Assembly (NCBI GenBank): GCA_963974475.1
Contig: CAXBCR010000011.1
Coordinates: forward strand, 35,753-99,752
Source of the DNA: CAJXZP01 sp963974475
GTDB taxonomy: Bacteria; Bacteroidota; Bacteroidia; Flavobacteriales_G; Salibacteraceae
Reading direction: 5' to 3'
DNA length: 64,000 bases
In this document: positions 34,603 through 42,861 of the stretch, piece by piece
Layout: every line of letters starts with the position of its first letter
Position numbering within the stretch: the stretch's first letter is position 1
Notes under the pieces: model-generated
Database searches by the model: none
What the model was told of the DNA's origin: nothing
What the model saw: the letters and a program-made list of their open reading frames with translations, nothing else
Translations under genes and position numbers: made by a program

Positions 34603-34980
34603 TTATTGGCTTTTTCTCTCAAGCCTTACTTTATTCCGTTGAATTTTAAAGATTTGTTGATCATTAAATACAATTGGTTCACCATTGGAGTTCTCAAATT
34701 CAACATAGAAGTGTTGTTGGTCAATAATTTCCATTACGGTTGCTCTTGTTCCTTTTTGTATTTCATTATTGAAATCAGTGATGAGAATTAGTTTCTTGAA
34801 CAGGTAACGATTTTCTATCCATTTAAATTCGGGAGTTTCACGATTTTTTCCAGTTAGGAGTTTCCTGAGCCAATAGAAAATTACACGAAAAAATCTACCA
34901 ATTCCTTGAATCATTACATCGAAAATGATGTAGATTATCATTTCTCCGATATAACCTATTATAATTTTTCCTACAGGCAA
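34603..34980 (-). CDS. membrane-anchored protein with a C-terminal SH3-like (DUF4926-like) domain
   Basis: A 125-residue protein, TTG start at 34980, beginning MPVGKIIIGYIGEMIIYIIF; an internal ATG at 34941 is possible. Residues 5-42 are hydrophobic, with amphipathic FFRVIFYWLRKLL. The rest is a small beta domain (ILITDFNNEIQKGTRATVME, FYVEFENSNGEPIVFNDQQI) resembling DUF4926. It lies immediately upstream of the HigA-like gene but does not look like a HigB toxin. The function is unknown. Confidence 0.55.
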   Translation of the reverse strand: MPVGKIIIGYIGEMIIYIIFDVMIQGIGRFFRVIFYWLRKLLTGKNRETPEFKWIENRYLFKKLILITDFNNEIQKGTRATVMEIIDQQHFYVEFENSNGEPIVFNDQQIFKIQRNKVRLERKSQ

Positions 34981-35040
34981 TCTATTTTTTTATTAATGTA
35001 TTGAGGAAGATACACCCATCAATCCCCAACCCACATTCAC

Positions 35041-36525
35041 CTATTTTTCTTGATTTTCTTTAGCCTCATCTTTTTTAAAACGAGCGGCTACACGTCTCCA
35101 TAAATCCATTCCTTCAAAATCTAAATGAGATTCGTCTGGGTCGAAAAGCGGTTCGGTTTTGCCTTCTTTTTTCTGGCGTTCGTAGTCTTTGAGTAGAGCC
35201 AATGCTGGTTTTCGAAGTAAGAAAATAGCGATGAAGTTTAACCAAGCCATAATACCAACGCCTATATCGCCCATGGTCCATGCTAGCTCAGCCGATTTAA
35301 TGGCGCCATAAAAAGTGGCTCCTAAAATAAGGATACGAAGTACCCAAATCATCCAAGGTTTTTTGTTGTCTTTGTCAAGGTAGCTCACATTTGTTTCTGC
35401 AATGTAGTAATAGGCCATGATTGTGGTAAAAGCAAAGAATGCTAATGAGATAGCAACAAATATTTTTCCGAATCCAGGAAATTGACTTTCAATGGCCATT
35501 TGAGTATATTCCGGTCCGTAACCTACCCCAGGAATATGCTCATAAATAAAGCCTCCATCGGGGTCAATTACATTGTACTGGAACGTAAATAAAATCATGA
35601 ATGCGGTAGCAGTACATACAAATAAGGTGTCAATATATACCGAGAATGCTTGAACCAAACCTTGCTTTGCAGGATGACTTACTTCAGCAGCTGCAGCGGC
35701 ATGAGGAGCGGTTCCTTGACCGGCTTCGTTGGAATATACACCTCGTTTTACACCCCACATTATGGCCATGCCTACAATTCCACCAAACGCTTGATTAGCT
35801 CCAAAGGCAGAGGAAACAATTAAGGATAAGATTTCCGGTATTTCTCTAAAGTTAATCGCAATAATAATCACTGCCACAAAAACATAGGCAATGGCCATAA
35901 AAGGAACTACGATTTCGGAGAATTTTCCAATTCTCTTAACCCCACCAAATACAATAAGTGCTAAAAATGTTATAATCGCCATTCCGGTATATGTGGCATC
36001 AATGTCAAACGCGGCTTTTACTCCAGCTGCAATACTGTTAGCTTGTACTCCTGGTAAAAATAGCGCAGTACTCAATACAGTAGCGATAGCAAATAAAATG
36101 GCAAACCATTTAATTCCTAATCCCTTTTCAATGTAGTATGCCGGTCCGCCTCGGTATTCTCCTCCTTTATTTTGCTTGTATAATTGACCCAAAGTGGCCT
36201 CCACAAAAGCAGATGCGGATCCTAAAAAAGCAATGACCCACATCCAGAATATTGCCCCAGGTCCACCTAACGCAATAGCAGTTGCTACACCGGCAATGTT
36301 ACCTGTGCCCACCCTACCAGAAATAGCGATGGCAAATGCTTGAAAGGATGAAACACCTCTTTGCGAAGATTTACCCCCAAAGAGTAGTCGCACCATTTCT
36401 TTAAGTAGTCGTACTTGTACAAATCTTGTTTTTATGGAATAAAAAATACCCGACAATAAAGCCACGGCTATCAATGCATTACTCCAAACAATAGCATTAA
36501 TGCCATTAATAATTTGCTCTACCAT
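35041..36525 (-). CDS. alanine/glycine:cation symporter (AGCS family)
   Basis: A 494-residue membrane protein with about eleven helices. Family motifs are visible: FAIAISGRVGTGNIAGVATA (about residue 66), GGEYRGGPAYYIEKGLG (about 120), and MWGVKRGVYSNEAGQGTAPH (about 257), the AGCS signature. It imports alanine, glycine or similar amino acids with sodium. The C-terminal 60 residues are charged and cytosolic (ALLKDYERQKKEGKTEPLFD). Confidence 0.95.
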   Translation of the reverse strand: MVEQIINGINAIVWSNALIAVALLSGIFYSIKTRFVQVRLLKEMVRLLFGGKSSQRGVSSFQAFAIAISGRVGTGNIAGVATAIALGGPGAIFWMWVIAFLGSASAFVEATLGQLYKQNKGGEYRGGPAYYIEKGLGIKWFAILFAIATVLSTALFLPGVQANSIAAGVKAAFDIDATYTGMAIITFLALIVFGGVKRIGKFSEIVVPFMAIAYVFVAVIIIAINFREIPEILSLIVSSAFGANQAFGGIVGMAIMWGVKRGVYSNEAGQGTAPHAAAAAEVSHPAKQGLVQAFSVYIDTLFVCTATAFMILFTFQYNVIDPDGGFIYEHIPGVGYGPEYTQMAIESQFPGFGKIFVAISLAFFAFTTIMAYYYIAETNVSYLDKDNKKPWMIWVLRILILGATFYGAIKSAELAWTMGDIGVGIMAWLNFIAIFLLRKPALALLKDYERQKKEGKTEPLFDPDESHLDFEGMDLWRRVAARFKKDEAKENQEK

Positions 36526-36611
36526 AAAGAATTTTTTCTAAAAATCGAAAATAGCTTTTTTTAGGTTATGGATTACCAATGCATTGGGTTGATTTAAAAA
36601 TAGTGGGCAAC

Positions 36612-36637
36612 AAAAAAGCGCGAATGTCTTCGCGCTT
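36612..36637 (-). terminator. terminator of the secreted-protein gene
   Basis: In minus-strand reading AAGCGCGAA pairs with TTCGCGCTT around GACA, followed by TTTT. It lies 54 bases after the stop of the gene at 36691. Confidence 0.85.
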
Positions 36638-36690
36638 CTTTAACTAACTACTCACTAAATACCTTTCACTTACAGATGAAAGTTATGTTT

Positions 36691-37479
36691 TTATTGGTCT
36701 TCTAACAAAATGTATTCTACATACATAGTGTAAACCCCCGGTTGTGCATACGAGCCCTCTCCATTTACGGTAGCCAAATCTTCAAATGATGAAGCATCTG
36801 CATCAGCTGCCATTGGAAAGGTTGCAGGTAAACCGGGTAAAATTCTATAATCGATAACGTAATAATAGTCTGAATTGATTCCGTTTTGGTTTAAGTAACT
36901 TCCACCAGGTAAAAAATCTTGACCATTAATACCTGAGGTGCCTGCATGACCTCCAATATATTTATCGTTGGTGGAAGGCGCTACATTACTACCGTTATTT
37001 ACATAAATACTATTTGATCCAGAAGGGGCGTTAGCCGGTGCAAAAGGACTGCTATAGTCTGAATATGGTCCACTAGCAGAATTTGCTCCCGCATTTGGTC
37101 TAGATTGACGTAACTCCAATGCGCTAATTGGAATGTTAGGAATTGCATTAGGGTTCGTGTTTCCGTAACTAATTTGTTGGTCCCAAAATTCAGGGCCATT
37201 TGTTCCAGATGAGCGTCCTACTGCATATAAATCCCAATTTACTGTTGAGCTTACCTTTAAAACAGTAGCTCCGTATTGGGTAATTCCAGCGTAATATTCT
37301 TCAATATTGTCAAATACGAATTCAATTTGATTACCGGTAGAAATGTCTAATTGGAGAACAGGTCGTAAGTCCATGGTCGCTGTAGTTGACTGCTGACCTA
37401 TTAATTGTGCTTGAGAGGCTTTTGATGTACCTAAAGTGGCAACTGCAAAAGCAATCATTGTGTAGTAACGTAGTTTCAT
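36691..37479 (-). CDS. secreted protein of unknown function
   Basis: A 262-residue protein with a signal peptide (MKLRYYTMIAFAVATLGTSK, cleaved near ASQA). The mature part begins QLIGQQSTTATMDLRPVLQL, with a strand-rich region QIEFVFDNIEEYYAGITQYG. It then becomes a serine-, asparagine- and glycine-rich stretch (about 130-200) and ends in tyrosine-rich strands (YTMYVEYILLEDQ). It has no cysteine clusters or known motifs, and I do not recognise it. The layout suggests an extracellular or pilus-like subunit; this is inference. It is a single gene with its own terminator. Confidence 0.65.
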   Translation of the reverse strand: MKLRYYTMIAFAVATLGTSKASQAQLIGQQSTTATMDLRPVLQLDISTGNQIEFVFDNIEEYYAGITQYGATVLKVSSTVNWDLYAVGRSSGTNGPEFWDQQISYGNTNPNAIPNIPISALELRQSRPNAGANSASGPYSDYSSPFAPANAPSGSNSIYVNNGSNVAPSTNDKYIGGHAGTSGINGQDFLPGGSYLNQNGINSDYYYVIDYRILPGLPATFPMAADADASSFEDLATVNGEGSYAQPGVYTMYVEYILLEDQ

Positions 37480-37715
37480 TTAGTGGCGATTTTAAAATAG
37501 TGGTTTTAAATTCTGGGTCAAATGTACATTCTATTTGGTCATTTTGCCAAATTAATTGAATCCCGAAACACTGTTTTTAAATCATAACTATATTGTTTTG
37601 AGTACGTTATGTTGTTATTATTGTGGCGAACCCTAAATATTGCGTGACGAAATCAAAGATTCACCTGACCAAATAGCACTTGTGATTGACCATTTATTTA
37701 AAATTCTAAGCTCGA

Positions 37716-38201
37716 TTATCGAATGTTTTTCGCAATTTCCTGAATTTGTGATCCCACCAATCGGCCATTTAGCCATTCATGGTCTAAGTTGGCATTGTAT
37801 TTTGACGTGTAAAAACCAATAGCAGGTTTGTTCCATGTGAGTACTTGCCATTCCATACGTTTACAATGATGGTCTGCTGCTACTTTAACCACTTGGTCAA
37901 AAAGTAATTTACCTATTCCTTTTCCTCTAAAATCTTGGTTGACTACGATGTCTTCTAAAAACAAACATTTTCCTTTCCACGTAGAATATTTAAAATAGTG
38001 AAGCGCAATTCCTTGAACTACGCCATCTATTTCTGCAACAAAAAAATCGAAGATTTTGTCCTCGCCAAAACCATCTTTTGCCAATTCATCTAAGGTAACT
38101 TCTACTGCTTCGGGTTCTTTTTCGAAAACCGCTAGTTCTACAATTAATGCTCTTAACCGTGGTAAATCTGCTATGCTGCCTTTTCTAATAATGGTGTTCA
38201 T
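37716..38201 (-). CDS. GNAT acetyltransferase, diamine-acetyltransferase-like
   Basis: A 161-residue GNAT protein. The acetyl-CoA loop is VVNQDFRGKGIGKLLFDQVV (about residue 90). The order CLFLEDIVV, MEWQVLTWNKPAIGFYTSKY and a C-terminal YNANLDHEW resembles spermidine/spermine N1-acetyltransferases. The substrate could be a polyamine or a small diamine; this is inference from the family. It is a single gene on the minus strand. Confidence 0.85.
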   Translation of the reverse strand: MNTIIRKGSIADLPRLRALIVELAVFEKEPEAVEVTLDELAKDGFGEDKIFDFFVAEIDGVVQGIALHYFKYSTWKGKCLFLEDIVVNQDFRGKGIGKLLFDQVVKVAADHHCKRMEWQVLTWNKPAIGFYTSKYNANLDHEWLNGRLVGSQIQEIAKNIR

Positions 38202-38251
38202 ACTTGTTTCTTTAATTGTTACTTTGGTTTTAATGGGAGCCTCCTATTAAA

Positions 38252-39904
38252 TTATTTTTTTGCTTTCCGTACCCAAAAAGTGAATCCGTTTTTTTCATAC
38301 AGAAGGCTTACATCGGGTAGTTTTTCTAAATTGTAAGTTCCGTTAATTTTTGCCACAAAAAACACATCTTTATCTATGTCACCAGTACGAAGCCAGTTTT
38401 TGTCGTGTCTTTTTTCATTTAAACCCGGTTGAATTTTTGAATAAAATAATTGGGCGTAACTTTTATATTCTTCGGAAACCACGTAGCAGTCGCAGTCTTG
38501 TTTGGTTTCATAAAACTCGATGGCTGCATTTTGGGTAATCGCTTCAATTTTAGTAATGACCATTGTGAGGGTAAGAAAAACGAAAATTCCCGTTCCTCCA
38601 AATAACCAAAGTGCTCCTTTATAAGTGTGTCCTTTGCTCATGAAGAAAATTCCTAGAAAAGTGATAGCGATTAACCATATTCCTGGAATAGCTTCAAAAC
38701 CGGTCCATGGAACTTCGGCTGCTAGGTTAGCCACCGCAAATGGGTCGGCTGCCATTAAGGGTTTCAATAATTCAATATGCATTCCTAGCCAAGGCAATAA
38801 AATTACCGCGCTACCAAAAACGAGTGAAATAAAACCGAGTAAAATTTTCATCCATAAGCTAAAATTAATGGCGTTATTTTTAATATGGTAAATAACTAGC
38901 GCAGCTAAATAAGCCATAGGGAAATAGGCTAAAGATGAATAATGAACGATTTTTGTGCTCACTATCGTAAACAAAACTAACACTACCCAAAAGAGCATTA
39001 GCATCCATTTTCGCATGTCGGTTTGATGCGGATAGCCATCCACGGTGTTGCCCATGCTACGAATCATGAAAATACTGGCAGGAAATACTCCAATTAATAA
39101 AACCACAAAATGATAGCCCAAGAAACCACCATGACCCGCATCTTGTTGGGAGAATAGCTCCCACTGTCTAATGGTAAATTCAATTGCAAACTGAGGTCCG
39201 TACAATAAGGTTACAACTCCGAACCAAATAGCCGCGGTAAGCAGCGTGAAAAAAGTAAAAATACTGTAATCAATTATATTTAGGTAGAACTTGAATTTTT
39301 TGAATATCCAGTATACCCCAAGGACTATTGAAATGATAAGAAATGCTACTGGCCCTTTAACCAGAACTCCCAGACCGGTGTAAACGCCTGCCCAAAATAA
39401 ATAACTCCATTTTGATTTTGCGAAATCGAATGTGGCATTTTGCTCTTTTTTCCAATAATAAAGGATGAGGTTGTAGAGCCCTAAAAAGATAAATAAATTG
39501 AACCATGGGTCAATAATGCCAGATCTAAAATATAGGTGTGGTAAGATACTTCCAAAATAGGCGCCCGCCCAAAGCAGACCGAATTTTTTATTATATAATT
39601 TGCTACCTGCCGTGTACAATAAAAGTAGCGTAATGAGCCCTGCTATGGTATTAGGAAAACGCGCGGCATATTCATTCATTCCAAATACGTTCATAGATGC
39701 GGCTTGCATCCACATAAACATAGGTGGTTTTTCTGTGAAAATTTGGTAATCTATTTGAGGACGTAAATAATCGCCCGAAATCACCATTTCGCGGGCTATT
39801 TCGGCAAAATTTATTTCATCCCAATCAAATAAATGAACAGCACCTAGAAAGGGCATGAAGAATAGACATGCAATAACTACAATGAGAATTTTATTTTTAT
39901 CCAT
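38252..39904 (-). CDS. glycosyltransferase family 39 protein (ArnT-like)
   Basis: A 550-residue membrane glycosyltransferase with about twelve helices. The N-terminal catalytic loop LFDWDEINFAEIAREMVISG has the DE motif of ArnT/PMT enzymes, followed by YQIFTEKPPMFMWMQAASMN. Such enzymes use a polyprenyl-phosphate sugar donor and act on the periplasmic side, glycosylating lipid A or other surface molecules. Its ATG overlaps the stop of the oxygenase gene by one base (TAATG), so the two are cotranslated. Confidence 0.88.
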   Translation of the reverse strand: MDKNKILIVVIACLFFMPFLGAVHLFDWDEINFAEIAREMVISGDYLRPQIDYQIFTEKPPMFMWMQAASMNVFGMNEYAARFPNTIAGLITLLLLYTAGSKLYNKKFGLLWAGAYFGSILPHLYFRSGIIDPWFNLFIFLGLYNLILYYWKKEQNATFDFAKSKWSYLFWAGVYTGLGVLVKGPVAFLIISIVLGVYWIFKKFKFYLNIIDYSIFTFFTLLTAAIWFGVVTLLYGPQFAIEFTIRQWELFSQQDAGHGGFLGYHFVVLLIGVFPASIFMIRSMGNTVDGYPHQTDMRKWMLMLFWVVLVLFTIVSTKIVHYSSLAYFPMAYLAALVIYHIKNNAINFSLWMKILLGFISLVFGSAVILLPWLGMHIELLKPLMAADPFAVANLAAEVPWTGFEAIPGIWLIAITFLGIFFMSKGHTYKGALWLFGGTGIFVFLTLTMVITKIEAITQNAAIEFYETKQDCDCYVVSEEYKSYAQLFYSKIQPGLNEKRHDKNWLRTGDIDKDVFFVAKINGTYNLEKLPDVSLLYEKNGFTFWVRKAKK

Positions 39905-40728
39905 TACTTTTTAGCGTTGAATTTGCTTAGAATTGAGCTGATGAAATCATCATTCAATCCCAATAATCCTTTAATTTTTGAATATGTCCAAAGGGCTTTG
40001 GTGTCGGCCCAAATGAGCGCCTTTTTGTATCCATCGGTTGGTCTCCCACGATAATCGGTGGTTACTTTTTTAAACTTTTGGTCCTTGGTATAAAAATACA
40101 TGGCAATCGATTTTCGCGAAACGCCATCTGGGCAAGAAACAGGGGTGGGGTAACCATGATAGGTTTTTGTGCCAGTATTAAAAATGGCTACCCTATTCTG
40201 TATCGGTGAAATTCGCTGAATACAGTTTTGCATATCGCCATCCCACAACTCTAATTCACCTCCCCAATCCGGATTCCAATCTTCGTTTAGATAGATTAAA
40301 ACATTCACCCGTCTTTGCCAGTTTTGATGCAATGGATGCGCGGTGAAATCAGCATGGATATTTAAAAAGCCACCTGATAGCGTTTGATGCAAGCCGCTTC
40401 CTTCTAAAGCCGGATCTGCGAAAAGATGTTGGATTCCCGTTAGTTTTTCTAGCCAACCTAAAAAAGCGGGTTGACTCATTTCGGTAATTAAATCTTTAAC
40501 GGAAGCTGGGAAATGCTCCCATTTTGTTAACCCATGTTTACGTTCATTATAATGAATGTAATGTGTCCATGTTTTATCATTAACGGAGGGAAAATCTTTT
40601 GTAATAACCTCTAAATAAGGCTTAGTAAGAAAATCGTCAATAAAAGTATTTGGAAAGGGAGTCGCCTCTGCGTACGCTTTTTGAAAATGCGCCAGTTGAG
40701 AATCTAATTTTTCCTGATTGATAATCAT
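39904..40728 (-). CDS. 2-oxoglutarate/Fe(II)-dependent oxygenase family protein
   Basis: A 274-residue cytosolic protein. The iron-binding HxD pair is in GGFLNIHADFTAHPLHQNWQ at about residue 123, the distal histidine is in TKTYHGYPTPVS near 190, and a basic residue for 2-oxoglutarate is in SRKSIAMYFYT. A substrate region VNVLIYLNEDWNPDWGGELE lies between them. This matches the prolyl-4-hydroxylase-like oxygenase group. Overlap of its stop with the glycosyltransferase ATG suggests joint action on one surface molecule. Confidence 0.85.
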   Translation of the reverse strand: MIINQEKLDSQLAHFQKAYAEATPFPNTFIDDFLTKPYLEVITKDFPSVNDKTWTHYIHYNERKHGLTKWEHFPASVKDLITEMSQPAFLGWLEKLTGIQHLFADPALEGSGLHQTLSGGFLNIHADFTAHPLHQNWQRRVNVLIYLNEDWNPDWGGELELWDGDMQNCIQRISPIQNRVAIFNTGTKTYHGYPTPVSCPDGVSRKSIAMYFYTKDQKFKKVTTDYRGRPTDGYKKALIWADTKALWTYSKIKGLLGLNDDFISSILSKFNAKK

Positions 40729-40829
40729 TCCTCGCTCCTGTTTTTGAGACGGTGTAAAAATAGTTGTAAATAGGAAAGTCTACCCCATTAATCTGACTAT
40801 TTTTGGCTAAGCATTATAGAATAAGAATT

Positions 40830-41966
40830 GTGAGCGAGAACAATAAACACGAAGATCAGGTTAAGGCAGTTGTTTTTGAACGCGGAAGTTTTGAGGTGGG
40901 GGTAGTTAAAAAACCAACAAATCAAATCATTAAGTTGTTGACTGACATGACTGTTGGTTCCAAGGGAGCACAATACCTTCTTAAAAATATACAAGAACGA
41001 ATGTCGCAAATGGGCATGAAGTATATTTTTTATATGATTCATAATCAGCATACCATTAGTACGTTTACGGCTAACTTTAGAACTACTAAAGAAGATTTTG
41101 GATGGGTGAATGCGTATTATATTCGTTTTTTTGCCTTTGCCGATACGGTGCAAGCTGCTAAAGAAAAACAGGAGGAAAAAGATAAGCCAGATGGGATATT
41201 TAAAAGTTTGGTAAAACGATTTTTATCAAAATCAGCGGCTTCATTTGGAATTAGCCATGGCGAGGACCCCGAATTGCCTTCGTTTTATTATGCTTTTTTT
41301 GATGCAGAAAATTTTCGTTCTACGGATATGAGTAAACGAATGGGTTTAAATCCGGTAGGTGAATTTGACACCTTTTCTTTTACGCGCCTTCATCCTAAAA
41401 AACATTCTTCTATTTCAAAACTAGAGACAGTGCATTACCATGCAATGAAGGAACGTGTGGCTAAGTTTTATTCTGAATTTTCTATCTATGATGACCATTT
41501 TATGTACATCAATGACAGCTATTACGTATGGAAAGAAAATGGTGAAGTAGTGGCTGGATTGCAGGCAAACAAATGTAATTGGGAAATAAAAAAAATGAGT
41601 GGGATGAACGGGTTTCTAATGCTTCATATTATCCCATATTTACCACTTGTAAGTAAATACTTTAACCCGAAAAAATTCGATTTTATTACCTACGATTTTA
41701 TTTATGTAAAACCTGGACATGAAAAAAAATTGGAAAAACTAATGGAACACATGATGTGCGAAAATGACGTTACTTTTTCTCTTATTTGGCAAGATTTAAA
41801 AAGTCCATTACACCAGATTTTCTCTAAATTGGATAAGGGGTTTTTGAGTCGTTTTTCGCATGTGCCAACGGGTAAAATCATGATGACCACTAACAGGATG
41901 ACCAAAGAACAACTTCATGATATCACCAAAAAACCAATTTTTACGTGTGCCATGGATATGTCGTAG
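40830..41966 (+). CDS. hypothetical protein, two possible acetyltransferase-like domains
   Basis: A 378-residue cytosolic protein starting at GTG 40830 (MSENNKHEDQVKAVVFERGS); a TTG start at 40803 falls inside a -7-like box (TATTTTTG, 40798-40805) and is less likely. Segments such as VAGLQANKCNWEIKKMSGMN and VKPGHEKKLEKLMEHMMCEN recall the fold of tandem GNAT proteins, but no acetyl-CoA loop is clear. I cannot assign a function. It has no signal peptide, and the region RFLSKSAASFGISHG is basic. It is followed by the phosphatase gene 61 bases later. Confidence 0.55.
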   Translation: MSENNKHEDQVKAVVFERGSFEVGVVKKPTNQIIKLLTDMTVGSKGAQYLLKNIQERMSQMGMKYIFYMIHNQHTISTFTANFRTTKEDFGWVNAYYIRFFAFADTVQAAKEKQEEKDKPDGIFKSLVKRFLSKSAASFGISHGEDPELPSFYYAFFDAENFRSTDMSKRMGLNPVGEFDTFSFTRLHPKKHSSISKLETVHYHAMKERVAKFYSEFSIYDDHFMYINDSYYVWKENGEVVAGLQANKCNWEIKKMSGMNGFLMLHIIPYLPLVSKYFNPKKFDFITYDFIYVKPGHEKKLEKLMEHMMCENDVTFSLIWQDLKSPLHQIFSKLDKGFLSRFSHVPTGKIMMTTNRMTKEQLHDITKKPIFTCAMDMS

Positions 41967-42027
41967 GCAAGGGTCGAATGTCATTTGGGGAGTTTGAATA
42001 GGATTAGAATAAACAAATAGGAGTAAA

Positions 42028-42855
42028 ATGAAAAATGTAATTTGGGGTTTGAGTTTGTTGAGTTTGTCGCTAGTTGCGATGAATTGTACTCAAATAGAAA
42101 ACGAGGAAATTGAAACTTCCAATCCAGTGGAGGAACTTACCCAGAAGCACGGTTTAAATTCTGTTTTGTGGACCCAAACAGCAGCGGAGTACAGAGCGCT
42201 TTGTTATCAGTCGTATAATTTAGCCAAATTGCAATTGGATAAAAAATTGCGCGGCCATGCTTATCCCTACGAATTGCCCCCTGCAATCGTGATGGACTTG
42301 GATGAAACGGTAATGAATAATAGTTTTTTTAATGCGCAATTAATTATTGAAAATAAAGGCTTTAGTAAGGATGCTTGGAAAGAATGGAGCGATAAAAAGA
42401 GCGCGGGCTCAGTACCCGGTGCCATTGAGTTTATTCAATATGCCCAAAGTAAAGGGATCCAGGTTATTTTTATTTCAAATAGACGTGTAGATGAATTACA
42501 AAACACCAAATTAAATCTTGAAAAATTGGGATTGCAAAATTTGGATACAGCCAACTTCTATTTCAGAGTTAAGGAAGGAAGCAAAATGGGACGTAGAGCA
42601 GAAGTAGCCGAAAATTATGAAATTGTCATGCTTTTTGGTGATAACTTGGCTGATTTTACGGAGTTGTTTGATAAAAAATCGGTAGAAAATAGAAACCATA
42701 CGGTGGACAGTTTGCAAACTAGGTTTGGCGACTCATTTATCATTCTACCCAATGTATTGTATGGTGAGTGGGAAGGGGCTTTGTTTGGTTATACCTACAA
42801 ATTCACCGAATCGCAAAAGGATTCTATTCGTATGAGTTGGATTAAAGGATATTAA
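42028..42855 (+). CDS. acid phosphatase lipoprotein, e(P4) 5'-nucleotidase family
   Basis: A 275-residue HAD-type phosphatase. The lipobox LVAMNC puts the lipid-modified cysteine near residue 20. The catalytic DxD motif is AIVMDLDETVMNNSFFNAQ at about residue 86, with further HAD motifs VIFISNRRVDELQN (threonine/serine position) and MLFGDNLADFTELFD (acid cluster). e(P4) proteins dephosphorylate NMN and other nucleotides at the outer membrane to allow uptake. It is only six bases from the histidine kinase gene, so the three genes 42028-45538 probably form one operon. Confidence 0.9.
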   Translation: MKNVIWGLSLLSLSLVAMNCTQIENEEIETSNPVEELTQKHGLNSVLWTQTAAEYRALCYQSYNLAKLQLDKKLRGHAYPYELPPAIVMDLDETVMNNSFFNAQLIIENKGFSKDAWKEWSDKKSAGSVPGAIEFIQYAQSKGIQVIFISNRRVDELQNTKLNLEKLGLQNLDTANFYFRVKEGSKMGRRAEVAENYEIVMLFGDNLADFTELFDKKSVENRNHTVDSLQTRFGDSFIILPNVLYGEWEGALFGYTYKFTESQKDSIRMSWIKGY

Positions 42856-42861
42856 TAGCGG

